From Arachidicoccus terrestris (GTDB lineage Bacteria; Bacteroidota; Bacteroidia; Chitinophagales; Chitinophagaceae), in the NCBI RefSeq assembly GCF_020042345.1, contig NZ_CP083387.1, forward strand, positions 4,030,001 through 4,094,000: DNA of 64,000 bases, in the 5' to 3' direction. The notes under the pieces were generated by a model that saw nothing but the letters and a program-made list of their open reading frames with translations, was not told the DNA's origin and made no database searches. Both the position numbers and the translations under genes were made by a program. This document shows positions 56,748 through 64,000 of the stretch, in pieces (the first letter of the stretch is position 1; each line of letters begins with the position of its first letter).

Positions 56748-59700
56748 TTAATTCAGGTTTCTAAAGTCTACCGGTACCAATTTACTCACCCCTGGTTCTT
56801 GCATTGTCACGCCATAGATTACATCCACAGCGCTCATGGTCTGTTTGTTATGTGTAACAATGATAAACTGTGAATTTTCAGAGAACTTCTGGATCATCTG
56901 TGTAAATTTACCCACGTTGGCATCGTCCAGCGGGGCATCCACCTCATCCAGAATACAAAAAGGAGCCGGCTTGATCAGATAGATAGCGAAAAGCAATGCT
57001 GTAGCTGTCAGCGTTTTCTCTCCCCCACTCAACTGTGTGATAGATGACGGGCGTTTCCCCTTAGGTTTTGCCATAATGTCAATGCCGGTATCTGCCAGAT
57101 TCTCTGGATCCAATAATACCATATCGGCGGTATCTTCTTCCGTGAATAGCGCCTTAAATACTTTCTGGAAGTTCTCTCTTACCTGATTAAAGGTAGACAA
57201 AAATTGCTGATTAGCGGCTGATTCCACTTCCTGGATCGTTTGAATCAGACTTTCTTTGGCAGTCACCAAGTCGTTTTTCTGCTCCAGAATGAACTCATAG
57301 CGCTTTTTCATCTCTGTAAAAGCTTCAATAGCAGTAGGGTTAACTTCTCCCATGTTGTCCAGTCGCTTTTTGAGCCTTTCGGTGCTGGCCTGTAACTCCT
57401 CCAAAGGGATTTCCGTCTGACGCGGTTCATCCAATATGACGTCCAGGTCCACCTTAAATTCAACATTGAGACGTTCTTTCATGCCAGCCAAATGCAATTT
57501 CAACTCATTGAGTTTATCCTTTAACTGGCTGAGCTGCATGTCCAGCTGTTCTCTTAATTTCGTCTTTTGCCGAATCTCATTTTCTTGTTTTTCAAGGGCG
57601 GTACGAATACCGTAAAAATTTCTATCGGCGACTTCCAGCGCTTCTTTATCAATTTCTTTTTTCTCTGTGAGATCTTCCACCAGTTGAATAGCATCCTGTA
57701 AAAGCTCATCCGCTTCTTCAATTTCCTGACTGGAGTGCTGTAATTGCTCCGCATTGGATTTTACCTGCTCTCTGAGTTCAAGCAGCTGATTCTCTTTAAA
57801 GACCAATTCCTGTTTAAGGGCATCAATCTTACTTTGCTGGCGGGTCAACTGTAAGTTAACGTCATTGTGGCTGGCGGAAGCAAAATTAAAATCCTGTTCT
57901 GCCTGATAATAGTCCTTTTGAATTAATTGTATCTCCTCAGAGAGTTGCTTCAGGTTTTTGTTTAGTTCATCCAAACCTTCGCGTGTGGAATAGATTGCTT
58001 CTTTTTCCTCTTCCAGCTTGGCTTCAATTTCTTCCAGCCGCGTCGTCGCATTTTGCTGTGATGCCTGAAGATTTTCAATTTTGTTCTGTGTTGCAAAAAT
58101 CTGATTGGATAACTGATTGATCTCGTTTTCTGCAACTTTGATTTCCCTTTCTTTTAACTGCTCATTGAAACGCAATACGTCTTGTTGCTTTTTCTGAATT
58201 TCAGTTTTGAGGGCGCTGACCACCGCGTCCTGAAATACGATCTCGTCACTAAGTTTTTCCAGGTTCTTTGCCCGGCCGATTTTTTTTCCTTCAAATAAGC
58301 CAATACTCCCGCCTGACAAAGTGAATTTGCCTTTGACAAATTTACCGTTTTTATCGAGCAGCACCGCGGAGGTGATATCTGCGTTTTTGAATGCGGAACT
58401 ATCTTCTGAGATATAGACATGCTGTAATAGGTAAGCAGCGAGCTTTTCATACGGCTCATCTACCTCTATTACATCCATTGCATGAACGGTATTGGGAAGT
58501 GCTTCCGGCGAAGACTCATAGCTGCGGATTTTATCTAACAGGAAAAAATTAGCTTTTCCTTTTTTATGCTCATCCAGTAATGAAATGGCCTGCAGACCTT
58601 GCTCCATATCTTTTACTACGTAGTAGTTCAGATAAGGTTCAAGGACGTTCTCCAGGGCCGCGCGATAGTCTTCCTCTACATAGATGATATCGGACAAGAT
58701 CGGCGCTTGATGATCCCAATCTTTATTATTATGCAAGAATTTTACACTCTCCGGATAACCTTCCATGGAATCAATCAAACTTTTGAGCAAATCATGCTCA
58801 TTGCGTTTGGCATCCAGCGTTCTGGTCTCTTCCGCCAGCTCTGTACGCATTTCTTCCAGTTCTGACTGGGTAGAGAAGATCGCCGCTTTGGCCGATTCAT
58901 GCTGTTCTTGCATGATTTCCAGTTGATCCTTTTGTGACTCAAGCAGGCTTTGCCTTTCTTCAAGTTCTACAGTCAGCAAACTAAGTTGATCTTTACGATG
59001 GATAATTTCTTCTGAAATCTGCGCCTGCGAACGGGTTAGATTCTGGATAGAAGTATCTGCAATTGCTACTTTCTTTTCTGCGTCAAACTGATTGCGTTGG
59101 ACAGCAAGGTGCCCCGTACGTAATGATTCTGCTTTTTCACGTTTCTGTTCAAAGATGATCCTTTTATCCTCTATATTATCTTTGGCATCCAATGCTTTTT
59201 CCTGGAGAGCTGCTTGAGTACCTTCCGCTTCCTCCAGCTGCTCTTTGGTAAATTCGATGGACTCTTCCAGCGTAGCCACTTTCACCTCTGATTGCGCCAG
59301 GAAATCATTCAGGCCCTGTTGTTTTTCTTTGAGATATTGTAATTTTTGGCCTGCCAGATTACGGTCATTTTCTTTGGTTCTGAGTGACTGCTGCAATTCG
59401 TTGAAAGCCTGTTGCTTGAGCTGAAGGTCCCTTTCCTGATCGTGGTGGCTGGCTTTTTCTGTTTCGTAAGCCTGTTCCAGGGCCTCTACCTCTGACTCCA
59501 GCAGGTTTCTCTGTTCAGATCCTGATGATTGTTGATCGTTGAGTTCCTTGTATTGTAAATTGAAGCCTTCCAGCGCAGCTTTCGCTAATTCAATGGAAAG
59601 TTCCCGGTAATCCTTTTTGATCTCAAAGAACTTCTCTGCTTTTCTGGCCTGACTCTCCAGACTCTTGAGTTGATTATTGATCTCAAACAGGAGGTCTTCA

Positions 59701-60272
59701 ATTCTGTTTAAGTCTTGTTCGGTTGCATCCAGCTTCTGTTTAGCCTCTTTTTTACGGGTTTTGTAGATGGTAATGCCGGCAGCCTGTTCCAGCATTCGCC
59801 TACGGCTGTTCTCTTTATCCTTGATGATATCATCCACCATACCTAGTTCGATAATGGCATAACTGTCGGTACTGATGCCGGTATCCATAAACAAATTCTG
59901 AATATCTTTTAACCGACAGGTGACATCATTGAGACGGTATTCACTATCTCCGTTTTTATAAAATCTTCTCGTAACTGTGACCGTAGTGAATTCTACCGGT
60001 AAAAGTCCTCTGGTGTTTTCAAATGTCAGGCTTACTTCGGCCAGGCCACTGGCACTTCTGCTTTTGCTGCCATTGAAAACCAATGCTTCCAGATTTTCAC
60101 TCCGCAGCGCAGAAATCTTTTGTTCTCCGATTACCCATCGTATGCTATCAATAATATTGCTTTTACCGCAGCCATTGGGACCAATGATGCCGGTAATACC
60201 CTGGTTAAAATTGACGACAGTTTTGTCGGCAAAACTCTTAAATCCTTTTACTTCTAGTTGTTTTAAACGCAC
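56748..60272 (-). CDS. smc: Chromosome segregation protein SMC
   Basis: Structural-maintenance-of-chromosomes ATPase of 1174 residues, standard length, the core of the bacterial condensin that compacts and separates chromosomes. Walker A GPNGCGKSN lies at 31-39 after FKSFADKTVVNF; two long coiled-coil arms (about 165-500 and 660-1000) flank a hinge (about 515-640; PILSDIIYVEEDYRAALENV); the C-terminal head has LSGGEKTLTATALLFAIY (signature) and ILDEVDAPLDDANV (Walker B and D-loop). Its ScpA/ScpB partners are not in the window. It is divergent from the J-domain gene. Confidence 0.98.
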   Translation of the reverse strand: MRLKQLEVKGFKSFADKTVVNFNQGITGIIGPNGCGKSNIIDSIRWVIGEQKISALRSENLEALVFNGSKSRSASGLAEVSLTFENTRGLLPVEFTTVTVTRRFYKNGDSEYRLNDVTCRLKDIQNLFMDTGISTDSYAIIELGMVDDIIKDKENSRRRMLEQAAGITIYKTRKKEAKQKLDATEQDLNRIEDLLFEINNQLKSLESQARKAEKFFEIKKDYRELSIELAKAALEGFNLQYKELNDQQSSGSEQRNLLESEVEALEQAYETEKASHHDQERDLQLKQQAFNELQQSLRTKENDRNLAGQKLQYLKEKQQGLNDFLAQSEVKVATLEESIEFTKEQLEEAEGTQAALQEKALDAKDNIEDKRIIFEQKREKAESLRTGHLAVQRNQFDAEKKVAIADTSIQNLTRSQAQISEEIIHRKDQLSLLTVELEERQSLLESQKDQLEIMQEQHESAKAAIFSTQSELEEMRTELAEETRTLDAKRNEHDLLKSLIDSMEGYPESVKFLHNNKDWDHQAPILSDIIYVEEDYRAALENVLEPYLNYYVVKDMEQGLQAISLLDEHKKGKANFFLLDKIRSYESSPEALPNTVHAMDVIEVDEPYEKLAAYLLQHVYISEDSSAFKNADITSAVLLDKNGKFVKGKFTLSGGSIGLFEGKKIGRAKNLEKLSDEIVFQDAVVSALKTEIQKKQQDVLRFNEQLKEREIKVAENEINQLSNQIFATQNKIENLQASQQNATTRLEEIEAKLEEEKEAIYSTREGLDELNKNLKQLSEEIQLIQKDYYQAEQDFNFASASHNDVNLQLTRQQSKIDALKQELVFKENQLLELREQVKSNAEQLQHSSQEIEEADELLQDAIQLVEDLTEKKEIDKEALEVADRNFYGIRTALEKQENEIRQKTKLREQLDMQLSQLKDKLNELKLHLAGMKERLNVEFKVDLDVILDEPRQTEIPLEELQASTERLKKRLDNMGEVNPTAIEAFTEMKKRYEFILEQKNDLVTAKESLIQTIQEVESAANQQFLSTFNQVRENFQKVFKALFTEEDTADMVLLDPENLADTGIDIMAKPKGKRPSSITQLSGGEKTLTATALLFAIYLIKPAPFCILDEVDAPLDDANVGKFTQMIQKFSENSQFIIVTHNKQTMSAVDVIYGVTMQEPGVSKLVPVDFRNLN

Positions 60273-60545
60273 TGTGACTGCTTTTTATAGACTGCGAACT
60301 TACGTTAAAACCTTTAATAAAATGACTAAAAAACCACGTGGTGGGTAAAAGGTGGAAAAACAATTAAAATCAGTGCATAACGCTCAAAAAATAGTTAAAT
60401 TTAGCGCTAAAAGCTGTTGGATGTAACTTGGTATAATTATATTATTATATACATATCTATTTTATATTTATTTATATATAAATTTGAATATAGTTATATG
60501 CAAATGCCAGGGGATCGTTAGCGTAACCATAAAAATTGAAACGAT
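60273..60545. other. AT-rich divergent spacer
   Basis: About 270 bases between smc (minus) and the J-domain gene (plus); 60425-60500 is almost pure A/T. No gene or structured RNA was recognised. A TAAGTTCG sequence near 60295 on the minus strand could be a weak smc promoter. Confidence 0.35.
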
Positions 60546-60553
60546 TATTTTTG
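60546..60553 (+). promoter_or_regulatory. -7 element of the J-domain gene
   Basis: TATTTTTG, exact TAnnTTTG match, only 4 bases before the GTG start at 60558; the message would be leaderless or begin at the start codon. Confidence 0.5.
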
Positions 60554-60557
60554 CAGC

Positions 60558-61202
60558 GTGCAAGGGAAAAATTACTATCAGATTCTGGGGGTGTCCCCTT
60601 CGGCAAGTGGTGCTGAAATCAAGGCGGCCTACCGCCGCCTGGCGCTTATCTATCATCCGGATAAAAACAGTGAAGATCTTGCCAGTGGGTATGTATTTGC
60701 TGAGATAAATGAAGCCTATCAGGTACTTTCAGATAAAACTTCCCGTGCGGATTATCACCGCAACTTTGAGACTGCCGGCCGCAAATTTAAGTCTGGGGGG
60801 ACGGTCTTTTTTAGTGCCGAATTACTGCTCATCAAGCTGGAGCATATGAAAAAAGCGCTATCAGAAACGGACCCTTATCGAATGAACACCGATGCTGTTT
60901 TTGAGGAACTGCAACAACTATTTTCGGCCTATCACCTGGTGATCCTCGAAAAGGAGAATAATACAATGCTGAGCCGCCAGATTACCGGGAATTGTTTGGA
61001 TCTGCTAATTTACCTTCCTAAAAATGAACAGCTTATGATCCTTGAGGATCTCAAGAGGCTGCCTGGCTTACCGGAGGATATAATCATACAATACCTCCAA
61101 CAACAAAAGCAAAGATGGTTCTGGAACAGATATAAAACAGTATTGGTCATTTTACTGACCCTGGCGCTATGCCTGTTACTATTTGAGGTCATTCACCTGT
61201 AA
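60558..61202 (+). CDS. J-domain protein with C-terminal membrane anchor
   Basis: DnaJ-type co-chaperone of 214 residues. The J domain spans 1-65 with HPD at 33-35 (IYHPDKNSED), so it should stimulate DnaK. There is no Gly/Phe region or zinc finger; the middle (about 75-185) is an uncharacterised helical region, and a C-terminal transmembrane helix (about 194-211, VLVILLTLALCLLLFEV) makes it tail-anchored with the J domain in the cytoplasm. The start is GTG at 60558, directly before NYYQILGVSPSASG; no ATG is available close by. It converges on pyrR with stop codons 8 bases apart. Confidence 0.85.
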   Translation: MQGKNYYQILGVSPSASGAEIKAAYRRLALIYHPDKNSEDLASGYVFAEINEAYQVLSDKTSRADYHRNFETAGRKFKSGGTVFFSAELLLIKLEHMKKALSETDPYRMNTDAVFEELQQLFSAYHLVILEKENNTMLSRQITGNCLDLLIYLPKNEQLMILEDLKRLPGLPEDIIIQYLQQQKQRWFWNRYKTVLVILLTLALCLLLFEVIHL

Positions 61203-61210
61203 TACTGGCA

Positions 61211-61756
61211 CTATGACTGAGCTGCCTCCTCCCCGCTCAGCAGTTCAACAGCATTTTTGCCATCTTTTTCCTCCCAGTAGACTTTCACCTTCTGGTCGTT
61301 ATAGGTGTCGATGGAGCGGCCGATATAATTGGGCTGTATTGGAAGTTGCCGGCTAAAGCGTCTGTCAATCAACACACATAGTTCTACGCTGGAAGGGCGG
61401 CCAAAATCCAGTAAAGCATCCAGTGCGGCTCTTATTGTACGGCCTGTCCAAAGTACATCGTCAATTAATATAACGGATTTATTTTCGATGCTGAAATTGA
61501 TATCTGTTTCATTGGCTATGTGAATCGAACTGCGGATATCGTCCCGGTAAAAAGTGATGTCGAGTTTACCATATCGGATCTTACTTTTATCGACAATTGT
61601 TTTTAACACCTCAACAATGCGGTTACTGACAAAAATTCCACGAGGCTGCAAGCCGATCAGAACAGTACTGTCAAGATCCAGATGGTTTTCCACAATCTGA
61701 TGTGCGAGCCTTTGAATCGTAAGGTTGACCTGCCCAGGCGTTAAAAGTGATTTCAT
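61211..61756 (-). CDS. pyrR: PyrR bifunctional regulator/uracil phosphoribosyltransferase
   Basis: PRTase-fold protein of 181 residues, the length of Bacillus subtilis PyrR. The PRPP-binding motif VILIDDVLWTGRTIRAAL is at about 100-117; IGLQPRGIFVSNRI, DITFYRDD and LIDRRFSRQLPIQPNYIGR are typical PyrR segments. It may convert uracil to UMP or bind pyr mRNA. No pyrimidine genes are adjacent here, so control of a pyr attenuator cannot be shown. An ATG six codons earlier (61774) is possible; MKSLLTPGQ fits the family better. Confidence 0.9.
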   Translation of the reverse strand: MKSLLTPGQVNLTIQRLAHQIVENHLDLDSTVLIGLQPRGIFVSNRIVEVLKTIVDKSKIRYGKLDITFYRDDIRSSIHIANETDINFSIENKSVILIDDVLWTGRTIRAALDALLDFGRPSSVELCVLIDRRFSRQLPIQPNYIGRSIDTYNDQKVKVYWEEKDGKNAVELLSGEEAAQS

Positions 61757-61870
61757 TGAATATATTTTTCCCAAAAATGGTCTTATACTGATAAGATACG
61801 AAATTAACAGGAATTACAAAAATAGTTTAACCGAATCAATTACATTCGCGTTTTATAAATTTTAATTTTT

Positions 61871-62602
61871 ATGCGCAAAAATCTGATTCTTTCCTGCAGT
61901 TGTTTGGCATTTTCCTTGGTGTCGGTAGAAATGGCTCAGGCCCAGACCGCAAAGAACGCCGTTAAAACAGTTACGTCTGCCGATATTAAAGCGGTTCCGG
62001 CACTCTCGACTTTTAACGATACGATTAGTTATGCCTTAGGGCTGAGCCTGGCTAAATTTTACCAGCAGCAGGGAGCCTCTGCGATTAATTCTAAACTGTT
62101 AGGTCAGGCGGTGGATGCGGTTTTTAATAAAGACAGTATCCTTTTCTCTGATCAACAGATCGCTTCAATACTCATGAAAGCTGATCAGCGTTTTACGGAA
62201 CAAAGAGCAGCCGGTGCAAAAAAGGCAGGCGAAGCGTTTTTAGCGAAAAACAAAACCAGGCCGGGAGTGACGACATTGCCTGATGGATTACAATATGAGG
62301 TTATGAAGGTAGGCACCGGTGGCATGCCTACGGATACCAGTAATGTAAAAGTGAATTATAAAGGAATGCTTATAAGCGGAGCTGAATTTGATAATTCCTA
62401 TAAAAGGGGTGAGCCGGTTGATCTGGATGTAAACCAGGTAATCAAAGGATGGACAGAAGTATTGAAGCTGATGCATGAAGGGGCTAAATGGAAAATATAT
62501 GTGCCTTCCGATCTGGCTTATGGTGACAGGGGAGCCGGTGAAGCGATTCCGCCGGGTGCGACGCTGATCTTTGAGATTGAACTCTTAAAGATCAATCATT
62601 GA
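61871..62602 (+). CDS. FKBP-type peptidyl-prolyl cis-trans isomerase (Mip/FkpA-like)
   Basis: Exported proline isomerase and foldase of 243 residues. A signal peptide (ending MAQAQ) precedes the FKBP N-terminal dimerisation domain (about 48-135; DTISYALGLSLAKFYQQQG) and the catalytic FKBP domain (about 145-243) with VKVNYKGMLISGAEFDNSY, VIKGWTEVLKLMHEGAKWKIYVPSDLAYGDRG and IPPGATLIFEIELL. The key aromatic and Tyr residues of active FKBPs are kept. It would help outer-membrane or secreted proteins fold in the periplasm. Divergent from pyrR and followed by a bidirectional terminator. Confidence 0.95.
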   Translation: MRKNLILSCSCLAFSLVSVEMAQAQTAKNAVKTVTSADIKAVPALSTFNDTISYALGLSLAKFYQQQGASAINSKLLGQAVDAVFNKDSILFSDQQIASILMKADQRFTEQRAAGAKKAGEAFLAKNKTRPGVTTLPDGLQYEVMKVGTGGMPTDTSNVKVNYKGMLISGAEFDNSYKRGEPVDLDVNQVIKGWTEVLKLMHEGAKWKIYVPSDLAYGDRGAGEAIPPGATLIFEIELLKINH

Positions 62603-62614
62603 TTGGTAGACAAC

Positions 62615-62656
62615 AAAAAAAAGGCTGACCTGAATATTTCGGATCAGCCTTTTTTT
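62615..62656. terminator. Bidirectional terminator after the FKBP gene
   Basis: Stem of about 13 bases (aaggctga / tcagcctt extended by A and T tracts) at 62615-62628 and 62644-62656, loop about 15 bases. Its A/T tracts make U-runs in both directions, serving the FKBP gene and the convergent lipoprotein gene. Confidence 0.85.
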
Positions 62657-62681
62657 GCGTCACAAATTTTGATCAGCCAAC

Positions 62682-63317
62682 TCATTTATAATAATTCTCG
62701 TCTAGGTAGAAATAGCCATCTGCTTTTTTCCAGTACCAGAACTTATCGTTGTATTTATAATAATACCCCTTGCGGCCTTTTTTGGCCAGATTATCAGGTA
62801 CAAATAGCACTCTTGGCGGGATTTGTTTGAAACGGTAGGCCAGGTTTTTCGCCTGATCGGGTGTAAAGGCCCGAATGGTCTGATTTAGAGAATCCAGATT
62901 ATGAGATACCGTCGGAGGCAGATTCAGGGTATCGATCATCAGGTTGCCCCTGCTGTCAATAACGACGACAGGTTCTGCTAAATAATGTGTTGCTGCCGCT
63001 GCACTGTCTGCGGAGGTATTTGCATCAGTGTTGGCAATTGCATTCAAAGAATCAATATTACGGCCATAAGAATCAGTGATTACTTTGCCTTGATTGTTGT
63101 TTCTATTTTGATCTTTTGGCATTCCCACTTTGCCTACCTGAGCTGAATCAATGACAGTGGCCCTTTTGACATATTGTTCATGGCCCGGTCTTTCTCTGTC
63201 CGGTGTCACTTTAGGGTGCAGTTTTTTCCCTTCTGCTGATTTGGATGGGATATTTCTGCGGCCACATGCGGCCAGCAATAAACAAAACGCGACTGAGGAG
63301 TAAATCAATTTTCTCAT
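62682..63317 (-). CDS. Hypothetical lipoprotein
   Basis: Lipoprotein of 211 residues: short signal ending LLAAC (Cys18), then a polar, probably unfolded region rich in Lys, Asp, Asn and Ala (about 25-120) and a compact C-terminal part (about 125-211) with repeated tyrosines (KGYYYKYNDKFWYWKKADGY, FYLDENYYK). I do not recognise a family. It starts 25 bases after hisS on the same strand and is likely co-transcribed with it, but a functional link is not evident. Confidence 0.65.
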   Translation of the reverse strand: MRKLIYSSVAFCLLLAACGRRNIPSKSAEGKKLHPKVTPDRERPGHEQYVKRATVIDSAQVGKVGMPKDQNRNNNQGKVITDSYGRNIDSLNAIANTDANTSADSAAAATHYLAEPVVVIDSRGNLMIDTLNLPPTVSHNLDSLNQTIRAFTPDQAKNLAYRFKQIPPRVLFVPDNLAKKGRKGYYYKYNDKFWYWKKADGYFYLDENYYK

Positions 63318-63342
63318 AATGTATTTTTTAATGGACTTCTAC

Positions 63343-64000
63343 CTATTTAGGACTATGAAGGGTCTGAACAATTTTATCAATGTCGGTGCTATCCAAACGC
63401 TCCTGCCAGCCTGTAGACAGGTGTTTAATCGTTATTTTTCTATCGGTGATCTCTTCTGAGCCGACAATGGCTACATAAGGAATTCCCTTTTTTTCTGCAA
63501 ATTTGAACTGTTTATCAAACTTTACCGGTTCATGGTATAATTCAGTACGAATGCCGGCTTTTCTAAATTGTTGAATCAGTGGATATGCTCCTGCCAACTC
63601 ATAGGAACCCAGATTAAAGAATAAGACTTCGGTTCCCTGGCTAAGTTTACCCTCAAAAAGTCCTAACTCCTCCATAACATCATAAATCCGGTCAATACCA
63701 AAGCTAATGCCTACGCCCGGAATGCCGGAAACGCCAAATAATCCTGTCAGGTCATCATATCTTCCGCCCCCGCCAATACTGCCCATTTTGACCGTACTGG
63801 CTTTTATCTCAAAAATAGTTCCAGTATAATAGTTGAGCCCACGGGCTAGCGTAAAATCCAGTTGCACCGCATTGATACTGTCTTTCGTAAAATCCAGCAA
63901 ATACCTGAGCTCCTGAACACCTTTAGCAGCCTGATCGCTGCCGGATAATAATTTTTCAATACTGGACAGTTTTTCCTCATTGCTACCCCCGATCCGCAGA
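63343..64000 (-). CDS. hisS: Histidyl-tRNA synthetase, C-terminal part (cut by window edge)
   Basis: The 3' portion of the class II histidyl-tRNA synthetase gene, open to the right edge; its start is outside the window. Visible are the HisRS signatures LARGLNYYTGTIFEIK (motif with the histidine-binding Tyr pair), GSIGGGGRYDDLTG, GVGISFGIDRIYDVM (motif 3 with the ATP-binding Arg), and the anticodon-binding domain (about the last 100 residues, IRTELYHEPVKFDKQFKFAEKK-like strands, VAIVGSEEI). Reading continues upstream from the internal Met at 63900 without a stop, so that Met is not the start. Confidence 0.95.
   Translation of the reverse strand, partial: LRIGGSNEEKLSSIEKLLSGSDQAAKGVQELRYLLDFTKDSINAVQLDFTLARGLNYYTGTIFEIKASTVKMGSIGGGGRYDDLTGLFGVSGIPGVGISFGIDRIYDVMEELGLFEGKLSQGTEVLFFNLGSYELAGAYPLIQQFRKAGIRTELYHEPVKFDKQFKFAEKKGIPYVAIVGSEEITDRKITIKHLSTGWQERLDSTDIDKIVQTLHSPK

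Noticed and set aside
1-64000. tRNA, rRNA, CRISPR arrays, transposases and phage genes
   Set aside because: Spacers were read for T-arm motifs, regular repeats and transposase-like frames; none was found apart from the short inverted-repeat element at 11727-11880.

Overview
The window comes from a chromosome of the phylum Bacteroidota, most likely the Chitinophagaceae/Sphingobacteriales side. The signs are: many lipoproteins with Bacteroidota-type signal peptides, two large secreted proteins with type IX (T9SS) C-terminal sorting domains, TonB-dependent receptors with carboxypeptidase-regulatory N-domains, a reg-propeller histidine kinase with an AraC-type response regulator, moderate GC with AT-rich spacers, and promoters that fit the Bacteroidota -7 consensus TAnnTTTG rather than TATAAT. 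I see no rRNA, tRNA, CRISPR array, prophage or insertion sequence. All family and function calls are read from sequence features; no database search was possible.

Layout. Positions 1-10.5 kb hold housekeeping genes on the minus strand: glutamate synthase (gltB and the 5' part of gltD), a glutathione-peroxidase-like lipoprotein, a beta-helix lipoprotein and DNA polymerase I. 10.6-11.7 kb is a TetR-VOC pair with a palindromic operator lying over its own promoter. 11.7-14.5 kb is a TonB-dependent receptor under a TPP riboswitch, so almost certainly a thiamine(-phosphate) transporter; a small terminal-inverted-repeat element sits right after its stop codon. 14.5-18.2 kb is a GH63/MGH1-like glucosidase with an SDR dehydrogenase. 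18.4-21.3 kb is a TolC-MacA type efflux pair without its inner-membrane pump. 21.4-24.7 kb carries a TIGR02757 protein, an AraC regulator and an aldo/keto reductase.

24.7-56 kb is rich in envelope and glycan genes: an outer-membrane beta-barrel receptor, a lipoprotein pseudogene, a T9SS-exported pectate lyase, a Tat-exported glycosylasparaginase, a GH95 fucosidase, a class D beta-lactamase-like lipoprotein that has lost its catalytic residues, a BatB/BatC pair, a 3-oxoacid CoA-transferase, a 1579-residue T9SS protein with a triplicated module and an SGNH hydrolase domain, a split hybrid two-component system following a GH92 mannosidase, a DUF4965-type glutaminase-like protein, a NAGPA-type phosphodiester glycosidase and two small lipoproteins. 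Glycosylasparaginase, GH92, GH95 and NAGPA activities together suggest breakdown of glycoprotein N-glycans, although no SusC/SusD pair is present.

56.7-64 kb returns to housekeeping genes: SMC, a membrane-anchored J-domain protein, PyrR, an FKBP-type isomerase, a lipoprotein and the 3' part of hisS. The most notable items are the catalytically dead OXA-like lipoprotein, the two-stop lipoprotein pseudogene, the inverted-repeat element after the thiamine receptor, the operator/promoter overlap of the TetR gene and the split kinase/regulator operon.
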